From: Gymnorhina tibicen
Taxonomy: Eukaryota > Chordata > Aves > Passeriformes > Artamidae
Direction of reading: 5' to 3'
Length of the DNA stretch: 64,000 nt
Assembly: GCA_013399875.1 (NCBI GenBank)
Contig: VXAZ01001058.1
Span: 2,879,377 to 2,943,376 of the forward strand
In this document: one piece after another, positions 28,901-37,960 of the stretch
Layout of the letters: the number at the start of each line of letters is the position of its first letter
Numbering within the stretch: position 1 is the stretch's first letter
Notes under the pieces: generated by a model
Told to the model about the DNA's origin: nothing
The model's database searches: none
The model's input: the letters and a program-made list of their open reading frames with translations, nothing else
Program-made: the position numbers and the translations under genes

Positions 28901-31900
28901 ACATATTTACTGGCTTTTTATTATGTTACCTTTGCTTCTGTGAACTGAACCCATCGAGTTTCCACTGGCCTTAAAAAAACCCAGGAACTGAAATAGAAAT
29001 GTTGACACAGCTTTGCTGTATAAACTCTCTGATAGCTACTGCAAAAAAGGAACAGTTACAGAATCCACTGCAAGTCCCTGTGAGTACAGAAGATGGTTCA
29101 GATACTCCTTTAGTTTCACTTGTGGTTCAGTGGCAGATGAAAGTCATTAAAAAAAATCAAAGTAAAATTACAAAGTAATAACAATGCTACGAGGTGGTGA
29201 CTGAAAAAAATCCTTTAACTCAGAAGAGCTGCCAAAGCAGTTGTGTGATGCAACTGAAATAGTAAATGTTCTTGAAAGGGTAGGACAATGACTTGGTTTA
29301 CTAGATTTAAATTGAGAAGTAGTCCAATTCTATCATTTTGGAAGTAATTTATACACCATTCTATGGCATGTTTTGCACCACACTAACCTAGGATGCAACA
29401 GGAAAAGCCCTACTTACTTTCTGGTTTTGAATCTGCCACCACGTGCTGCATCTCCTTCAGCTGGACCTGGGCTCTCTGCAGCCTCTGCTCCACGTGGAAC
29501 AACTTTGGAGAGACAATTGGACACACACAAGCTCATTCCTTGGACATCCATGCACAAACAGCTAAACCAACAGAGCCCCAAAGAACCCCAAACACAAAAC
29601 ATGGCAGCTCTAACGTCTGGCGATTTTCTGTTTCATGAGGGAACGTGCCAGACCAAATTTTCAACACTTGGCCTGGGTTTACTTGATATTCCCTCCTGTT
29701 AATTGAGAAGAGTGTTCTTGTTCTCCCAAGTGATATTTTCTCTGATGGCAGAAATTCATCCAACAATTTTCAACCAAAAATATGAGTGGCTCGAACATTA
29801 CAACAACAACAAAAGGCAGCAGGAATCAGGATTGCAGCAGGTATCTCTCCTTATCCTGCAATGCAGCTGAGTTGTCACAGCAATCCACCGTCCATCCCGA
29901 GAGCAGTCTGGAAAGCTTCCTGCCAAACAAGACCCAGCTGATTTGCATTTCTGTGGCTTAGAGAGATGTGCAGTAAGAACTGGAATTAGCTGGACATCAC
30001 ATTCATTTGAGTCATGATCTCACTCAGGCTCAAGCAAGGACCCAACAGCTTGAGAGGCCACTGACTCCCATTGATCCCACACCCAGACACAGGCTGCAGT
30101 ATGAGAGATCTGAGGGCTTTTCCCATTTTAACAGTGTTGAAGTTCAGGCTACAGAATTTGGTGAGATGGTGTAACAAAATGGCACTGGATTTTAAACACA
30201 TCAGGAATAAAACCCACCCTTACACTCGGATGTCAACTGCTCCCAGGGCTTCTCAGGACATCATTTTTCCCAAGTTTAGGGGCTTAAATCCCAAGGCTGC
30301 TCCTGAATACATATTGCCCCCACCCAGGAAAAAGATGAGGTACTTGCTGTGTTGCTCAACCCCTGAAATCTTTGTGCAGATCACAGAGATAGAAATCAAA
30401 CCAAGGAAACATTTGCTCACTACCAGAAATATGAAGAGTTCCCTTCGGGGGCTCCAGCAGTAAGTCATGGAACGTTTCCTGGGAATGCTAAAGGATGATG
30501 TCAGTGGGAGCTGAGGCAGCCAAGTACCTTCACTGTGGTGTTCAAAACTTGCAGGGTCAAGCCGCTTCCTTTAAAATGTACATAGATCTTTTAAATGGGA
30601 TTTAATTTTCTGGGATTGGGAGAAACTCTCTCCTGTCGTTCCTGATACATTTTTAAAATGCACGATTCCCAAACAAACGTCAACAATTCTTTATTTTAAT
30701 AGGTATGTTGTTATGCCAGTACCTGACTTTTTTGTTCTTGTTTCTGTTGAGCCAGAAGTTCTTCCCTCTCCTTCTCTAAGCGAAGCTGTCTTGCTATTTC
30801 AAGCATCCGTTGATGATTTTGTACTGTCTCCACCTACAGCAAGCGGATAAATAGTGCATGTTGCTGTCAGATAGTTGAGAAATACATTAAAGAGATCATA
30901 TGTCTCACAAGCCCACTTAGCACTTCCCTTCCATACACGTTACTACTCAGAAATGATAGCAAAGTACTGGACTCGAGATTCTTAAAAGCTCTGGATCAAC
31001 GCCTGGGGAGATTCCCTGTAGGTCAATTAGTTACTTGATTCCTTCCTAGACATACAGTGTGTTTATCTTAATCCTTGTTTGCATTCCAAAATCGGAGTTG
31101 CAGGCCAAGGATTATGACACTGAAATGTAGGAGCGTTACTTCTCTTATTACCCTCTTCTTCAGACGCTCTACTCTTTTGGCCAGTTGATCTTTCTCCTCT
31201 TCCATTGCACTGATGTCCTAAAAAGCAGAAAAAACAGATAAAGAAATACTAATTTATTCCCCATGTATATTGGATTGGACTAAATTCTCTTCAAATTAAT
31301 ATGAAAATCAGAATTCTTCCCTGAATACACGGAGGCGGTTATAATTTTATTGATCTATGATCAAACATCCAGGATTCCAATCTCTCTTCTCTCTTACTTC
31401 CCCCACAGTTCCCACTCTCTTTATGCTAACATTCTTCATCTGAATCCTTGAGTATTAATGTGAACATTTAAAATAAAAGCAGGTGGATTTTTCTAAAATA
31501 AAAACAAACAAACAGAAACCACCAAGGAAAAATCAGCATGAATTCAACATCTGATGCAGTCTGACATATGTTCTTAATGTCACCAGCATTACCCACTTCC
31601 TGGCAGACCAATTTGCATGAAGTTGCTTATGAGCGATGTCTGCTGCCACTTTTTGTATTAAAACTGTCTTAAAAGAAACACTTTCTAGTGCTGAAACATG
31701 TATCTGATTATTATTCTCCTTTAGTCCTATTTTACAACAGCAGGGCTCCACAGATTGATAGTTACGAGAGAAAGGAAAACGAATTCTCCAAATGTAGACC
31801 TTAACTCAACATTTGCTTGGCTTGTCTGCGTGTTCACTGGAAAGCTGTACACAAGCTTAATTATTTTGCTGAAACAGAGCAAATATCTCTACTTAACACT

Positions 31901-34900
31901 TGAGCCACGTGGGTTCATCATTTCTGTTGACTTAAGCTCTTAATTCATTCAACACCTTCGGGAATTATTAGCCGCTATCAGAAAAGCAAAAGGCTTTGTA
32001 TCAGTTTGCATCCAGAGGAAATGGAGTTCTAATATTTGGAAATCATGCTGCACAGAGTCTTGGCAGCCTCGTTCCCCAATCTGCTTCAGAACGCTCCGCT
32101 CGAAACGCGAGCGAGGACTTTCTGTTTGCCAACAGAGAGCAGCTTCAAGAGGCAGCTGCAGTGCCCACAGCTCCGGCCTCTACGGCTTCCACACTGTCCA
32201 CAAAGCCAACAAACATGGAACTGACATTCAAAAAAACCAACTACATGAAAAACTGTGGAGTTTTTTTACCCTTCTTATTTCTGCGGTAGATAAACCAGAT
32301 ATTTTGAGCTGCTCGTGCTCCTTATGTAGGTTTTTAAATGCTTCCATGAGTTCTTCATACTGCAAAATGAAATGGAAATCACGCAGAATGAGCTCTGTGT
32401 CTAAGGATTTTCAGATCAACAACACTGTTTTACTACTAAGACAGTAAATGTAGACATAGAAATATGGTGAGAATAAGAGAAAAAGGCATTTTTTCGTTGC
32501 AAAAGCCTGTCACCTTATAAAGCAGAAGTAAAAAAATCACAGTGCATTATCTTCCATTTGAAGGGACAATCAGAACTTCACAATTTCCTCAGTATTTTCA
32601 TCTCTTGTAATACACAGTGTATTTGCAAAACAGGAAGATAAGACGTCACCCGAGAGGGACAAATTAACAAATGACTATCTCTTACTATACATCTGTGTAT
32701 ACCACATATACAAATTTATCAGCCCCAAAAGGAAGAGTTTGCTCTAACAACACTCTTGATGGAAGCAACGGGGCTTGAGTTTCCAGAGTGGCCCAAGAGC
32801 ACAGCTGAGTTAACACGTGAGAAATGGCTGTGACACATTGCATAACCCTCAGAACATCCCAGAGATTGATAGATGCAGCTCAGCACTCAGAGACAAGGAG
32901 ACAGTGTGCTACTTCCACACCAGTACTTTGCCCACCAGGAATCTTAAACTGAGAGGCAGTGTGAAAGTCTGTGTGGGTAGAGAAATAACAGGGGACAGCA
33001 AGAGTTTAGAAATATGGAGAGGAAATAAATTTAGATTCAACTCCGAGAAACGCAAGCTGAGGTATAAGGGAAGATAATCTCCACAGAAACAGCCCTTCAA
33101 TGAGATGGGAAAATCTAAAAGGAGAGTATCAAGTCATTTTTTACTTCCTGGAAAGAGCAGTTGATATGAAAGGTGAATACCAAATGGCAACAGCAAAGGC
33201 GAGTTCAAACAAAGGCATCAGAGCCCTGAGCAGTGAAGCAGCAATTCCATTCTATAAAACCCTGGGGAAGCAGCATCCAGAGCGCTCTGCTCAGTTCTGG
33301 TTGTTTCAGTATCAAGCACACACTGACAAACTGGAAGGAATTCAAAAAAATAGCAGTAAAATGGCTAAGGAGAAGAAGATAAAATCAAAAAAGCTGGATT
33401 AAGTGGCAAATAAAGGTGTGACAAGGAATGCACAGGCTGGACAAGGAGAAACGAGTTACAAAATGCAGGAGTAAAACCCAACTGGCTTGCACGATACCCC
33501 TTATGCACTCTGGAAGTCCTTTAACAAAAATGAAAGAGCAGGTGGTCTCTGAGCAACTGCATTCCCACTGCTGGTGTCCAAGAGTTTTCCTTTGTGTGTC
33601 TCCACCTCCGTCAAAAGAGGAGTTTTCGTAAGTCTTTTCCTCATTGGAATGTGAAATTTCAAGGCCAATGGCAGGATTCAAACAAGGGCAGAGCACAGTT
33701 TGATGGGTCATAACAAAAAAAAGGTTCTGACTTTTCACTGTGGGTGCCCCACATGCACCTGAAATAAGGTACATACACGAATGACCAAAAAACCACGCAG
33801 GTTCCCAAATGGAAAGAGACATATCTGGCACCTGGGAGCAACTCACTGAGGCCTGAACAACTAGACTAATGCCTGAAGTTGCTTATTTCTTAAATTATAT
33901 ATTGCAGGCAACCCAGTGTCTAAATCACAACACAGCTGGGAAGGTGGCAGGTTGCTGAGTATCTTCTATAAGTAATTTACAAAAGTCCATTCAAGCTTAA
34001 TTCTACACACCCATAAAACTTGACCATGTTATAAGGTGTCCAAACTCTCATTTTTGAAATTTCCCTTAAAAGACACCATTGCAAGACTGTATCTAAATAA
34101 TTTAGGCTAATTGTTTAATTGATTAGTATCTAAATATTTGCACTGTCATGTTATATTGCAGTAAGGCATTCTATTACCCCAGCTTCTGTTTTGAATTAAT
34201 CAGCAGGGTATTAGTTTAATAAGATGGTTCTATTACTGTGATCCCAAAAAGGAACACATCTTATATAATGTAAATTATGGAGGTGGATATTTATACACAT
34301 TAAGATTGTGACATACTGAACAAAACATACAATCTGCATTCCTTTCTCTCTCTGCTACTTCTGCTGAGTTATTTCAAGGTATAAATCCAATACTGTTAGA
34401 GGTAGCAAAAAAATAAAAGGCTTAGTCAAGCCTCAGTCAGACTGTTCAGCTTTGCTGGTGCACAGTTAATAGATCAAGTTACCTCTTACAAACACTCAAA
34501 ACCAGTGTGGTTTTACAGAACAAAAGGCACAGAAAACTGGAAAAAAATTAAGTAAATATGTACCTCAGATAATAAACCCAAAACTTAGGTTCGCTTCAAG
34601 TTTTACATTTCAAACCCACCCAGTCTGACTATCTAAAATCAACATTTAATGCTCACAAAAGAAGTGGGAACATAATAAGTAGGAATGTCAGCACGGAAAA
34701 AAAGAAGTCTTTTCCTTGTTCACAAAAAAATACATGGTTAAAGCAAAAGTGGAATAAGGCTAATACAAATATTAGGCATCAAATACCATCAACTGACTAT
34801 CATGACTACCAAATGCAATCAATGGACAACCAAGAGACATCAACTTTTGGTCGTAACATTTTCTGGACTTGTTTGAAGTGGTAATGTATAAAGTTAAAAA

Positions 34901-37482
34901 TATCCAGGTCATATTTCATAGAGAAAAACACCAAATCTGTTCAAAAACTAAGAAGTGTAAGTCTGTCTAAGCCAACACAGCTCTGAACATTATTTGGCAC
35001 CCAGTACTTAATGGGCTTAAGGCCTTTTAATTCAATGCTACTTATTAATACATAATTTCAGGGTTATTGGAAGAAAAGTACTTTTTATTATGAATCTTTG
35101 CTTATCCTTGATTCCAACAAGCTCTTAACATAACTCACTTGAACACGTATCCAGCATTAACTCCCTGATACATTTATCTCTCCTCCCACTGGCACTTTAA
35201 TTAACATAAAATGTTGGCATTCATGAGAAATGGTACCTGTTTGTTGAAGTCAGCCACAGTATCATCCTGTAGGAACTCTGCTGGCACTTCCAATTTCACT
35301 AAGAAACGTGCCAGGTAAGCTCTTTTCTTGAGTTCACTGGTCCTCTGAAGAAGCCAATGTAAGACAGGATGAATTACAGGTTTGCTTCCAGTAACCAGCC
35401 CTTGGCGAAAAACACTCCTGTATGGAACCAACCAAGAGAAAATGCCAATAAATCTCAAACAGAAGAATGCTGGCTTGGAACAAAAAATCTGCAATGTTTT
35501 GACATTCATTCTCCACTTGCCTAATGATTCTTGTAATGCTGTTTAAAGAGAAAATGCTCTTGATGAGGCTGAGAATTGGGTTTGATCAGCCTGGAAAAGA
35601 GAAGGCTGAAGGATCTGCACATTCCAGAACCTGAAGGGAGCACAAAATAGAGATGGAGAGGAACTTTTTACCAGGGCCTTGAGTGCCAGGACAAGGGGGA
35701 ATGGCCTCACAGTGACAGAGGGCAGGGTTGGATTAGATATTAGGAAGGAATTCTTCCCTGTGAGGGTGGTGAGGCCCTGGCACAGGGTGCCCAGAGAAGC
35801 TGTGGCTGCCCCATCCCTGGAAGTGTTCAAGGCCAGGTTGGATGGAGCTCTGAGCATCCTGGTCTAGTGAAAGGTGTCCCTGCCTATGGCAGCGGGTTGG
35901 AACAGATGATCTTTAAGGTCCCTTCCAACCCAAACCATTCTGAGCTGGAAGTCTGCAATTTAGGCTCCCAACTCTTCTACCTTGAGTCGGATAAAAACCC
36001 CCCCGTAACACACTAAAAGGATAAAGCCAGCAGCGACAACTCCTCGTTTCCTGTGACAGCCTTGGGGGATGCCGGCGGGGCGCGGGATTTGGGATCACCT
36101 GGCGCAGGTGAGACGGGACCGGAGCCGGGACCGGGCGGGCGGCGCCCTCTGCCGGCCGGAGCCGCCGCTGCACCTGCGCAGGTGCGGGCAGCGCCCACCT
36201 GCAGCCACACCTGGGACCCCACCCCAGCAGCCGCGGGGACAGCGGAGCTGGCCCGAACTAAAGCTCGCTCCCGTGTAACCTGAAAGAGGCGCTTTAACCT
36301 GATTTGTAGGCAAAAAGGTACTCACAGGTCCGACACGGCCCCTGGAGGTTTGTATTTGAGGATTCCAAGGAGATTCAGCATCCTTTTAGCTGTTTGTTCC
36401 GGCAGCTCCTCTCTAATGTCGACAGCATGCTAAGCGGTTTTTAAAATTAAATAAGTAATTGCTCGTTATTAGTTATTATTAATATAGTAAAAATTATTGT
36501 AACTACTATAAAACAATCAATTTAATATATAATTACTAATTATTAGGATAACGCTTTATTATTTACTATAATCAATTATGTTATTATTATTTTTATAAAC
36601 TTGTTTGTCCAAGTGATGTTAATTAACTGGCAACACTAAGAGAATTGACTTTATTAATTTACCAGATGATAGTGAGATGCTCCATACAGAACATCCCTTA
36701 AATCACCAAACTTCAATTCTCTTCTAATGGATTCTCCTGCAACATGAGTATTCAGGTCAATTTACTCTAGGAGTACCTTCTCCCTGCTCAGGGGATCTCA
36801 TCTGTGCAGTCGCACTGACCACATCCACCCGGGAAGCCAGATATCCTGGCACTCCAAGGCACAGGTATCCACACCCCAGGTGTATGAATGGTCCCTTCTG
36901 ATCTCACACACACTTTTGGCAGCCTCCCAGGAGAGAGATTTAATTTCCATTGCAACAGCACAGTCGTGAGGTTCGGTTCTTGCTCAGCTCCCGCCCTGGG
37001 CGTGTGCAAGACACAGCCTGACTTTGACTCAACAAAATTGTCAGTATGAACCAAGATCTGTATACTTAATTTCACAGGAAAAAATAGAGTCATCAGCCTC
37101 TGGGGGACAGGGATGCTGCCTCCCTGTCCCAAGAAACATTTGCTGGTTTGCCAAGAGCACTCAGAAGTATAGGCAGGAAGGATTCTTGCCAGGCACATTT
37201 ATTTCCTGGAAGATTCATACAAGCTGTTTTGGTGAAACAAACACGCCGCAGGATTATACTGAGCCAGACCTAAATAAAAGCAAATTCCAATGTCAAGCCA
37301 ACTCAGGAGGTCTGAGCACCTCTGAGTGCCCTCCTTACCTTCGGGTCAATCTCCCCCAGAACATCACTGAGCAGCTGCAGCAGCTGCAGCGACTCCAGGG
37401 AGTCAAACGAGATCAAATTGTAGTTCTTCCTGAAGGGCTCCTGATTGAGCTTCTCAACAATGAACTGGATTTGGTCACCCAT
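1757..37482 (-). CDS. IFT81: IFT81, intraflagellar transport protein 81 (complete, 18 coding exons)
   Basis: IFT81 is a core IFT-B subunit. With IFT74 it forms a tubulin-binding module that carries cargo along the ciliary axoneme. I joined 18 exons, all with GT-AG introns and continuous phase: 37482-37339, 36429-36326, 35417-35237, 32359-32270, 31217-31152, 30833-30723, 29502-29418, 23300-23137, 20859-20764, 18978-18832, 11417-11268, 10306-10178, 9071-8982, 8017-7931, 6632-6561, 6471-6386, 2920-2875 and 1939-1757. They give 676 codons plus a stop and no internal stop; human IFT81 is also 676 residues from memory. Residues 1 to about 125 match the N-terminal calponin-homology domain; about 140 to 660 are heptad-rich coiled coil. 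Similarity to the human protein is high in every exon. The ATG at 37482 is chosen because it matches the family start. Introns 9 (7.4 kb) and 7 (6.1 kb, counting from coding exon 1 as exon 1, between exons 7 and 8 and between exons 10 and 11) are the longest. Confidence 0.97.
2875..2920 (-). CDS. IFT81: IFT81 coding exon 17 (residues 601-616)
   Basis: A short 46-nt exon that completes the arginine codon and encodes [15 protein letters not shown]. The human protein has EQYTKNTAEQENLGK here from memory, so the middle residues have drifted. Acceptor TTTAG; donor GTAAGG. Confidence 0.93.
2921..6385 (-). other. IFT81 intron 16
   Basis: A 3.5-kb AT-rich intron between coding exons 16 and 17. I saw no exon-like coding segment and no repeat that I can name in it. 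Confidence 0.6.
6386..6471 (-). CDS. IFT81: IFT81 coding exon 16 (residues 573-600 plus 2 nt)
   Basis: Encodes [20 protein letters not shown] and PQERRKAV, then two bases of an arginine codon. Acceptor TTCCAG; donor GTGAGC. GC-rich relative to its surroundings. Confidence 0.95.
6561..6632 (-). CDS. IFT81: IFT81 coding exon 15 (residues 549-572)
   Basis: A 24-codon exon with [20 protein letters not shown] and CMKR. Acceptor CCACAG; donor GTAAGA. An intron of only 89 bp separates it from exon 16. Confidence 0.95.
7931..8017 (-). CDS. IFT81: IFT81 coding exon 14 (residues 520-548)
   Basis: A 29-codon exon with [20 protein letters not shown] and ETNRSALEQ. Acceptor ACCAAG; donor GTGAGG. Confidence 0.95.
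8982..9071 (-). CDS. IFT81: IFT81 coding exon 13 (residues 490-519)
   Basis: A 30-codon exon with [20 protein letters not shown] and [10 protein letters not shown]. Acceptor TCTCAG; donor GTTTGT, which departs from the GTRAGT consensus but is the only in-frame choice. Confidence 0.94.
10178..10306 (-). CDS. IFT81: IFT81 coding exon 12 (residues 447-489)
   Basis: A 43-codon exon with the highly conserved [20 protein letters not shown], ending LDNMSEM. Acceptor CTGCAG; donor GTGATT, a weaker donor than most in this gene. Confidence 0.96.
11268..11417 (-). CDS. IFT81: IFT81 coding exon 11 (residues 397-446)
   Basis: A 50-codon exon with [18 protein letters not shown] and [20 protein letters not shown]. 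Acceptor CCCCAG; donor GTAACA. It is separated from exon 10 by the largest intron of the gene, 7.4 kb. Confidence 0.96.
11418..18831 (-). other. IFT81 intron 10, the largest
   Basis: A 7.4-kb AT-rich intron between coding exons 10 and 11. Its short open frames on both strands look random. No recognised repeat or RNA gene was found by eye. Confidence 0.6.
18832..18978 (-). CDS. IFT81: IFT81 coding exon 10 (residues 348-396)
   Basis: A 49-codon exon starting [20 protein letters not shown] and ending LTEDE. Acceptor TTGCAG; donor GTAGGG. Its coding sequence is markedly more GC-rich than the AT-rich introns on either side. Confidence 0.96.
20764..20859 (-). CDS. IFT81: IFT81 coding exon 9 (residues 316-347)
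   Basis: A 32-codon coiled-coil exon containing [13 protein letters not shown] and ending SMYRQQ. Acceptor TTGCAG; donor GTAAGA. Confidence 0.95.
23137..23300 (-). CDS. IFT81: IFT81 coding exon 8 (residues 261-315)
   Basis: Encodes [20 protein letters not shown] and, further on, [12 protein letters not shown], both hallmark IFT81 segments. Acceptor TTTAAG; donor GTGAGG. It follows the longest upstream intron of this half of the gene, 6.1 kb. Confidence 0.96.
23301..29417 (-). other. IFT81 intron 7
   Basis: A 6.1-kb AT-rich intron between coding exons 7 and 8. It includes a homopolymer G run near 26,270 and short TTA runs near 26,060. A 211-codon plus-strand open frame at 25,730-26,365 has no ATG at its start and no recognisable similarity. 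Confidence 0.6.
29418..29502 (-). CDS. IFT81: IFT81 coding exon 7 (residues 233-260 plus 1 nt)
   Basis: Encodes [19 protein letters not shown] and VVADSKPE. Acceptor CCAAAG; donor GTAAGT. One base is left over for the serine codon completed by exon 8. Confidence 0.95.
30723..30833 (-). CDS. IFT81: IFT81 coding exon 6 (residues 196-232)
   Basis: A 37-codon coiled-coil exon with [20 protein letters not shown] followed by [17 protein letters not shown]. Acceptor CTGTAG; donor GTACTG. Confidence 0.95.
31152..31217 (-). CDS. IFT81: IFT81 coding exon 5 (residues 174-195)
   Basis: A 22-codon exon encoding [20 protein letters not shown] and KR, coiled coil. Acceptor TTTTAG; donor GTAATA. Confidence 0.94.
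32270..32359 (-). CDS. IFT81: IFT81 coding exon 4 (residues 144-173)
   Basis: Encodes [19 protein letters not shown] and the conserved [10 protein letters not shown] stretch, where the coiled-coil region begins. Acceptor TTGCAG; donor GTAAAA. Exactly 30 codons. Confidence 0.95.
32360..35236 (-). other. IFT81 intron 3
   Basis: A 2.9-kb AT-rich intron between coding exons 3 and 4. Apart from a probable old CR1 remnant near 33.3 kb, nothing is recognised. Confidence 0.55.
33230..33375 (+). mobile_element. Probable old CR1 LINE remnant in IFT81 intron 3
   Basis: The stretch around GCTCAGTTCTGG and GACAAACTGGAAGGAATTCA, then AAAATGGCTAAGG, follows the order of the CR1 consensus segment that precedes the well-conserved 3' region. 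It is much more diverged than the other CR1 copies and its ends are not clear. Confidence 0.5.
35237..35417 (-). CDS. IFT81: IFT81 coding exon 3 (residues 83-143)
   Basis: Encodes the second half of the CH domain, including [20 protein letters not shown] and [15 protein letters not shown], a very conserved part of IFT81. Acceptor TACAG; donor GTACCA. The codon split with exon 2 restores the frame. Confidence 0.96.
35562..35943 (+). mobile_element. CR1 LINE 3' fragment in IFT81 intron 2
   Basis: About 380 bp of the CR1 3' end, plus orientation and so antisense to IFT81. Diagnostic stretches are ATCAGCCTGGAAAAGAGAAG, ATTAGATATTAGGAAGGAAT, TGCCCAGAGAAGCTGTGG and the terminal CCTTCCAACCCAAACCATTC. 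It is 5'-truncated like most CR1 copies. It starts 144 bp below coding exon 3 on the plus strand, without touching a splice site. Confidence 0.95.
36326..36429 (-). CDS. IFT81: IFT81 coding exon 2 (residues 49-82 plus 2 nt)
   Basis: Encodes [20 protein letters not shown] and following residues, nearly identical to the human protein in the CH domain. Acceptor CTTAG; donor GTGAGT. It ends two bases into a leucine codon that the first base of exon 3 completes. Confidence 0.95.
36437..36602. repeat. AT-rich simple tract in IFT81 intron 1
   Basis: About 165 bp made almost only of A and T, with repeated TTATTA, TAATTA and ATTATT blocks. It lies just upstream, in gene sense, of the exon 2 acceptor. 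The composition contrasts sharply with the GC-rich DNA at 36.05-36.25 kb nearby. Confidence 0.75.
37339..37482 (-). CDS. IFT81: IFT81 coding exon 1 (residues 1-48)
   Basis: Starts [20 protein letters not shown] and ends EIDPK followed by the donor GTAAGG. It holds the first half of the CH-like tubulin-binding domain. A CTGCAG acceptor at 37504-37509 suggests this exon begins at 37503 with about 21 nt of 5' UTR, so an upstream non-coding exon in the CpG island is likely. Confidence 0.95.
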
Positions 37483-37499
37483 AACTGTGTCCCGGGAAA

Positions 37500-37960
37500 A
37501 CCTCTGCAGAGAAGACAGAGCAGATGCCGGGGGGGCGGTGACCGGGTCCGGCCGCCCCCTCNTCCCGCGCGCCGCTACCGCGGGGACGGTTGCCTGGACA
37601 CGGCCGTGGCGTCACTTCCGGCGTTACCGCCGAGCGGCGCGAAACGGGCCGGGGCCGGACGGTGAGGGGGCGTGGTCTGGCGTGGAGTGGGCGTGGTTGT
37701 TGGTGACGGGGCGGGGTCGAAGCACGAGGGGGCGTGGCCTGGTCGTGAGGGGCGCGACAGAACTGTGAGGGACCGGGACCGGGCTCTTCCGGCGGATCGC
37801 GGATCTCTGCCCTCACAACCGGCTGCGACAGCGCGGAAGCCCGCCGCACCGGGAGCCCTCAGCCTGTCCCCACATCATACCCCGGGCAGTCCTTCCCGCT
37901 GCGCCTGGCGGGCCGCTGGAAAACGCAGCCCCGTCCCGTCCCCTTCCCGCCGCGAATAGC
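37500..37960. promoter_or_regulatory. IFT81 CpG-island promoter
   Basis: A dense CG-rich block directly upstream of the IFT81 start. It holds an ETS-type ACTTCCGG at 37614-37621, GC-box elements including GGGGCGGGG at 37708-37716 and several GGGCGTGG copies. GTTGCC at 37589-37594 and GTTACC at 37623-37628 resemble half of an RFX X-box, the usual ciliary-gene element. No TATA box was noticed. Base 37562 is an ambiguous N. Transcription start sites are inferred, not seen. Confidence 0.75.

Noticed and set aside
37672..37959. Open frame in the IFT81 CpG island, plus strand
   Set aside because: CpG islands have few stops by composition; the product is low-complexity Arg/Gly/Pro/Ser with no recognisable domain.
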